Below are positions 7,765-10,265 of a stretch of DNA of 10,265 bases, in pieces. Under the pieces are notes generated by a model. It saw nothing but the letters and a program-made list of their open reading frames with translations, did no database searches and was not told the origin of the DNA. The stretch is from assembly GCA_026770615.1 (NCBI GenBank), contig MU632436.1, positions 1 to 10,265 of the forward strand, written 5' to 3'. This DNA is from Pavlovales sp. CCMP2436. Its lineage: Eukaryota > Haptophyta > Pavlovophyceae > Pavlovales. Position 1 is the stretch's first letter; every line of letters begins with the position of its first letter. The position numbers and the translations under genes are program-made.

Positions 7765-8037
7765 AGAAAATGTACAAGTGGTGAATCATTCACAAATATG
7801 AAGATGTTTCGCAAATGTGTAACGTCAAATAGATTAGCAACTGAATATTTAAATTATGACAAAGAATACAAAGTATTAGCGCCTTATATACGTGCAACCA
7901 AACCCATAAATATACTTTATAAGAGCGGTGTAAATCTGGATAACACTGTTGTTGGAGCTAACGATTTAGTATTACGCACAAGATCGTCGTATTTTGAAAT
8001 CCCTTATAATGTAAACGCGACTGGTGCTAATTCGTGA
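7765..8037 (+). pseudogene. Fibre gene piece 9: end of module 3 and start of module 4
   Basis: Same frame 1. The first residues finish module 3 with FTNMKMFRK (about 7789-7815), equivalent to SDFKIFLK of module 1. A divergent linker follows, TEYLNYDKEYKVL (about 7840-7878), where modules 1, 2 and 5 have EYRF or EYLLYD. TGA at 8035 ends the open stretch after GANS. This TGA appears to align with the TGA at 8821 in module 5. Confidence 0.6.
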
Positions 8038-8607
8038 GAAGACGGTGCTACTTGTGATATAGTCGTGCCGGTAAATGCTTATTCTATGGGAATCTACTTA
8101 ACGTGTAGCGACAGTGTCGCGTTTGGGCACCTCATGTCGTTTGGCGATCCAAATCAACCTTTAACAATCGGACAGAGTGCGTTTACTATTATATTTGATA
8201 TTTTTATCACTTCACAATTCTCGCTAGATGGTTTGAAAATGGATATTGGAGGTGTGTCGAATTTCTTCAAATTTATAGCGAAAGGTTTAGCATCATTGGG
8301 TTCTTTGGCTAAGGTCATAAATGATTCTATAAAAAAGCAGTTTAGTAATCCACCGATAGTTGCTTCTGGTAATTGTACAAAGATCGTATGGACTAAACCC
8401 TCAGGTGGAAGTGATGTTAAGATATACCCAGACGGAGCCAAAGATATTGGTTTAACATCGATACTTTATATAGTAGAGCTAAACGTAATATATTACAGCC
8501 AATTACCGCCAACATTTGTGAACGAGACGATCAATAGAAGTATGACAATTACAAGACAGACATCGGCCGGCCTATCTAACACGATAAATTTTAGATATAA
8601 TAGCTAA
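8038..8607 (+). pseudogene. Fibre gene piece 10: LamG-like module 4
   Basis: Same frame 1, continuing without a plausible new start; the GTG near 8065 is internal. The jelly-roll signature is FTIIFDIFI (about 8182-8208), MDIGGV, then KIVWTKPSGG and VKIYPDGAK (about 8380-8440), the Trp strand followed by the Y-x-DG hairpin. This module contains a longer helical-looking insertion (FFKFIAKGLASLGSLAKVI) than the others. It ends at TAA 8605 after FRYNS. Confidence 0.65.
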
Positions 8608-8823
8608 ACAGCTTTACCTATTTGTATAATATTCTACCAATCAGGTCTACCACGGGCGTGGCTTGGAACGAATGAATTATCGAGTGAAATCGTGGACGTA
8701 GTGAATTCATTCATCGAATATCGATTTAATAATACTTTGAATGATATCAGCGGCCGATCTATTACACTAGTCAGATCGGGCACTGGTACGACGGACACGC
8801 TATATAGTGATTCTACTCTGTGA
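8608..8823 (+). pseudogene. Fibre gene piece 11: linker of module 5
   Basis: This stretch is stop-free in frame 1 between TAA 8605 and TGA 8821. It contains ICIIFYQSGLPRAWLGTNEL (about 8623-8682), then IEYRFNNTLNDISGRSI (8713-8763), the same linker seen at the head of module 1 (EYRFINNSDFSGRG). That match shows the region is coding remnant and not an intergenic gap. TGA at 8821 ends it after SDSTL. Confidence 0.65.
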
Positions 8824-9678
8824 ACAGGCTACGGTTACATAAAAGTGTTAAATCCGTATACCGTTTATGCGAATATTGCTTCAACGAATACAAATATATC
8901 GATAGCTTCTAAATCAGCAAACGCTACAGGTATGCGATTGTTGTTTAAAATAAAATTAAATAATACAACAGCTAAAGACACGCGAATTTTTACGATTTCG
9001 AAACTTCCCAAAATTACGGATCTCGGAGTCAACACTATGAGCAGTGGTGCGGGTAATCTATCGCGCGGCATGGTGCCACGAGTCAACAAGTCAAAATTAT
9101 CGTACATGTTCATAGATTCGAATGGCAATTATACACAATTTAACTCTTCAGCGTCATATACCGGTAGTGATGGTTTACTTTCGACAACAGCGTGGACTCA
9201 GGTCGAGATCGTTATTAATCGACTTGTAGGTACAGATAACAAAAGCATACTTGGTTTATATTTTAATAATATAAAATCTACGACAACGTTAACAAATACG
9301 AGCACTGGTTTTGATATGTCTTATTCTGGTGGTGTGAATAACAACTTACTACAATTCACGGGCTATGTAGAGGCTCATTCTGTAGCAAACGTTAAAATTT
9401 ATTTAAGTGATAATAGAACAGCTCAAACTACAGTAAATCCGTTAAATTTCGGGGAATCAATGCCGTTAGTCACAAACACTAATAAATTACATCTGAGAGT
9501 AATTAATAATAGTATTACAAACGCAGTTAATAAAACATGGATTAGTTACCCGAGCAAAGTTGAAAGTATGGTGGTTGCGACATCGAACGAAGATTTGGAA
9601 CGTGAAGACATGGTAAATTTAGAATATTTTTTTGAGAATTTATTGACGATAAGCGCGCTGGATTATTATACACGCTAA
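8824..9678 (+). pseudogene. Fibre gene piece 12: LamG-like module 5 and C-terminus
   Basis: Frame 1 continues; the ORF-like start at 8845 (GTG) is internal. The module reads MRLLFKIKLNN, a Ser/Gly-rich middle, TAWTQVEIVINR (about 9190-9225), LYFNNIKS (about 9256-9279) and VANVKIYLSDN (about 9385-9417), the complete LamG strand order. The C-terminal tail of about 85 residues is outside the jelly-roll and ends EYFFENLLTISALDYYTR at TAA 9676, which I take as the true stop. The last 39 bp overlap the opposite-strand gene at 9640-9816. Confidence 0.7.
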
Positions 9679-9816
9679 CTGTTCTGTCTTTTGTATTATC
9701 ACCTGATTAGAGGTATCAACGTTTTCATCGTTAATATTAGTATAACAACATTTTAAAATATGTAAAATTGTTGGGACGAGGAACGTCAACGATAGCATAT
9801 TTACCACATCAATCAT
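9640..9816 (-). CDS. Small membrane protein of unknown family, 58 residues
   Basis: This intact frame starts at the ATG at 9816 and stops at TAA 9640-9642. Residues 4-22 are a hydrophobic helix (VVNMLSLTFLVPTILHILK), probably a membrane anchor, followed by CCY and a hydrophilic tail ending ACIIIQRAYRQ. It has no cleavable signal sequence with a clear cut site. It is convergent with the giant fibre gene and overlaps its last 39 bp, and it is divergent from the small plus-strand ORF at 9862, a tight layout typical of viral genomes. I do not recognise the family. Small single-span proteins are common in virions of large DNA viruses, but that role is inference. Confidence 0.55.
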   Translation of the reverse strand: MIDVVNMLSLTFLVPTILHILKCCYTNINDENVDTSNQVIIQKTEQLACIIIQRAYRQ

Positions 9817-9861
9817 TTCCTAAATATATATGAGATAAAAATAATCTCATGTATAGTATAT
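9817..9861. promoter_or_regulatory. Divergent promoter with a perfect palindrome
   Basis: This 45-bp, almost pure A/T interval lies between the starts at 9816 (minus) and 9862 (plus). An inverted repeat, atgagat (9830-9836) and atctcat (9844-9850), surrounds a 7-bp loop at its centre. It is flanked by aatatatat on the minus-gene side and tatagtatat on the plus-gene side. The symmetry fits a bidirectional promoter. On the minus strand it resembles the 2717-2756 promoter: an AGATT, a T-run, then CATWTATAT. Confidence 0.5.
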
Positions 9862-9972
9862 ATGTCTGATGGATATAATCTTATCGGTGTTTTCGATAGT
9901 AGCTATAATGACTATCGGCTTACAAGGATTCATCAATTCACTCATGAATTGGAACGAATTCAAATAGAATAA
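9862..9972 (+). CDS. Small ORF, 36 codons, perhaps an interrupted longer gene
   Basis: The ATG at 9862 follows a TATA-like element by only a few bases. The product begins MSDGYNLIGVFDSS and becomes charged and helical towards its end (HELERIQIE). TAA at 9970 stops it. The same frame then reads DKLKKLRDFYYLNN before turning low-complexity, and stays open to TAA 10147. The charged helix thus seems to run through the stop, so this may be a 95-codon gene with one nonsense codon, as in the fibre gene. I do not recognise it. Confidence 0.4.
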   Translation: MSDGYNLIGVFDSSYNDYRLTRIHQFTHELERIQIE

Positions 9973-10226
9973 GATAAATTAAAAAAATTACGCGATTTTT
10001 ACTATCTAAATAATTACATTTCCAAATTTTTTGTTTTCTTTTGTATTTCCTTACGATACTGTCGGTATTTCCCCCAGACCCCCAATATGTACCGTGGGTT
10101 CTATAGGATATATATATATTTTGTTTTTTTTTCAAAAAATTATTTATAAAAAAAGTAATAAAAGAAATCTATGAAAATGATTAGGCAGGAGGGTTGGAGG
10201 GTTGTACCCCCTAAAAAGTTGTAGTA

Positions 10227-10227
<1 letters not shown>
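9973..10227. other. AT-rich tail without a secure gene
   Basis: Apart from the possible read-on of the preceding ORF, I see no supported gene. The stretch holds T-rich and A-rich runs, a C-rich island (10071-10084), another (TA) run near 10110-10120, and AATAAA at 10157-10162. AATAAA is 65 bp before the final poly(A), too far for a standard polyadenylation signal. A tandem octamer, ggagggtt, lies at 10188-10203. Whether this is viral or host DNA cannot be told from the sequence. Confidence 0.4.
10188..10203 (+). repeat. Tandem ggagggtt octamer, two copies
   Basis: Two exact copies lie at 10188-10195 and 10196-10203, followed by gtaccccctaaaaag. The combination of a G-run, ggttg and an accccc-cta motif resembles the repeat unit at 1229-1317 in the GC-rich flank. 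Confidence 0.4.

Positions 10228-10265
<38 letters not shown>
10228..10265 (+). repeat. Terminal poly(A), 38 bases, at the window edge
   Basis: The last 38 bases are all A. Because the run reaches the edge, its true length and what follows are unknown. It could be a genomic homopolymer that stopped assembly, a retroposed or transcript-derived end, or an artefact. Confidence 0.7.

Larger units (their letters stand above)
2757..9678 (+). pseudogene. Giant fibre protein with LamG/ConA-like lectin modules, broken
   Basis: I read the whole interval as one gene of about 2300 codons. The pieces follow each other without gaps in frame 0 (2757 to about 2980), frame 2 (to about 5190), frame 0 (to about 5420), frame 2 (to about 6750) and frame 1 (to 9678), and protein-like sequence continues across every break. 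In-frame stops are TAA at 4049, 4811, 4865, 7762 and 8605 and TGA at 6940, 8035 and 8821. The N-terminal 900 or so codons are repetitive, Asn/Ser-rich and shaft-like. The C-terminal 1400 or so are about five LamG/concanavalin-A-like modules. Inferred role: a virion attachment fibre whose lectin-like modules bind glycans. Most likely it is a decayed viral gene. Sequencing indels could explain the frameshifts but not all the stops. The start is the ATG at 2757, next to the divergent promoter; an upstream in-frame ATG at 2646 overlaps the opposite gene and is unlikely. Confidence 0.8.

Noticed and set aside
3259..9128. Minus-strand frames inside the giant gene (for example 3259-3450, 4531-4737, 4903-5091, 6229-6513, 8154-8441, 8865-9128)
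   Set aside because: They are antisense shadows of the repeat-rich coding strand with no independent promoter spacing or domains.
2757..9972. Wholesale alternative code with TAA read as Gln
   Set aside because: The repeat-homologous residues at the TAAs are Leu and Thr instead of a consistent Gln, frameshifts are also present, and TAA seems to be the true stop at 9676 and at 9640.
9938..10135. Minus-strand 65-codon frame starting MKKKQNIYIS
   Set aside because: Its start is translated from a T-run and a TA repeat, it overlaps the more convincing plus-strand ORF, and its sequence is low-complexity.
1..10265. CRISPR array, tRNA, rRNA, transposase, reverse transcriptase or integrase
   Set aside because: I looked for these and found none. 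The coding repeats are protein-encoding with exact codon periods and lack the repeat-spacer structure of CRISPR.

Overview
The window joins two unlike kinds of DNA. Bases 1 to about 2400 are GC- and CpG-rich, hold no gene I can support, and look like eukaryotic nuclear non-coding sequence: TATA-like boxes, a GC box, C-tract tandem repeats and a degenerate TAAGGG array. From about 2400 to the end the DNA is strongly AT-rich and densely packed with virus-like genes. The simplest reading is an endogenous viral element in a GC-rich eukaryote. A chimeric contig (host joined to viral DNA) is the main alternative. Nothing here is a hallmark gene (no capsid, ATPase, polymerase or integrase), so the virus family cannot be named. 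The style suggests a large or mid-sized DNA virus of a protist or alga, but that is inference.

Layout of the AT-rich part. (1) 2417-2716 on the minus strand is a 99-residue protein of unknown function whose 3' end runs into an (AT)8 tract at the composition break, so it is probably truncated. (2) A 40-bp divergent promoter lies at 2717-2756. (3) 2757-9678 on the plus strand is one huge gene of about 2300 codons, now broken. Its first 900 or so codons are a repeat-built fibre (heptad N-G repeats, three 78-residue repeats, 34-residue repeats, and a phage-tail-fibre-like RYTKSE motif). Its last 1400 or so codons are about five successive LamG/concanavalin-A-like jelly-roll modules. The pieces share one of three frames and join at four frameshifts and eight in-frame stops (five TAA, three TGA). 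(4) 9640-9816 on the minus strand is an intact 58-residue small membrane protein whose 3' end overlaps the 3' end of the giant gene. (5) A second divergent promoter at 9817-9861 carries a perfect 7-bp palindrome. (6) 9862-9972 on the plus strand is a 36-codon ORF whose frame continues past its TAA. (7) An AT-rich non-coding tail follows and ends in 38 A's at the window edge.

The giant gene looks like an attachment fibre: a long repetitive shaft carrying glycan-binding lectin-like heads, as on virions that recognise a cell surface. Most reading-frame lesions fall in it, as expected for a viral gene decaying under no selection, although some may be homopolymer sequencing errors. The most thought-provoking detail is the position of the three TGA codons. 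Two appear to fall at equivalent places in neighbouring LamG modules, and the third sits where sibling modules have an aromatic residue.
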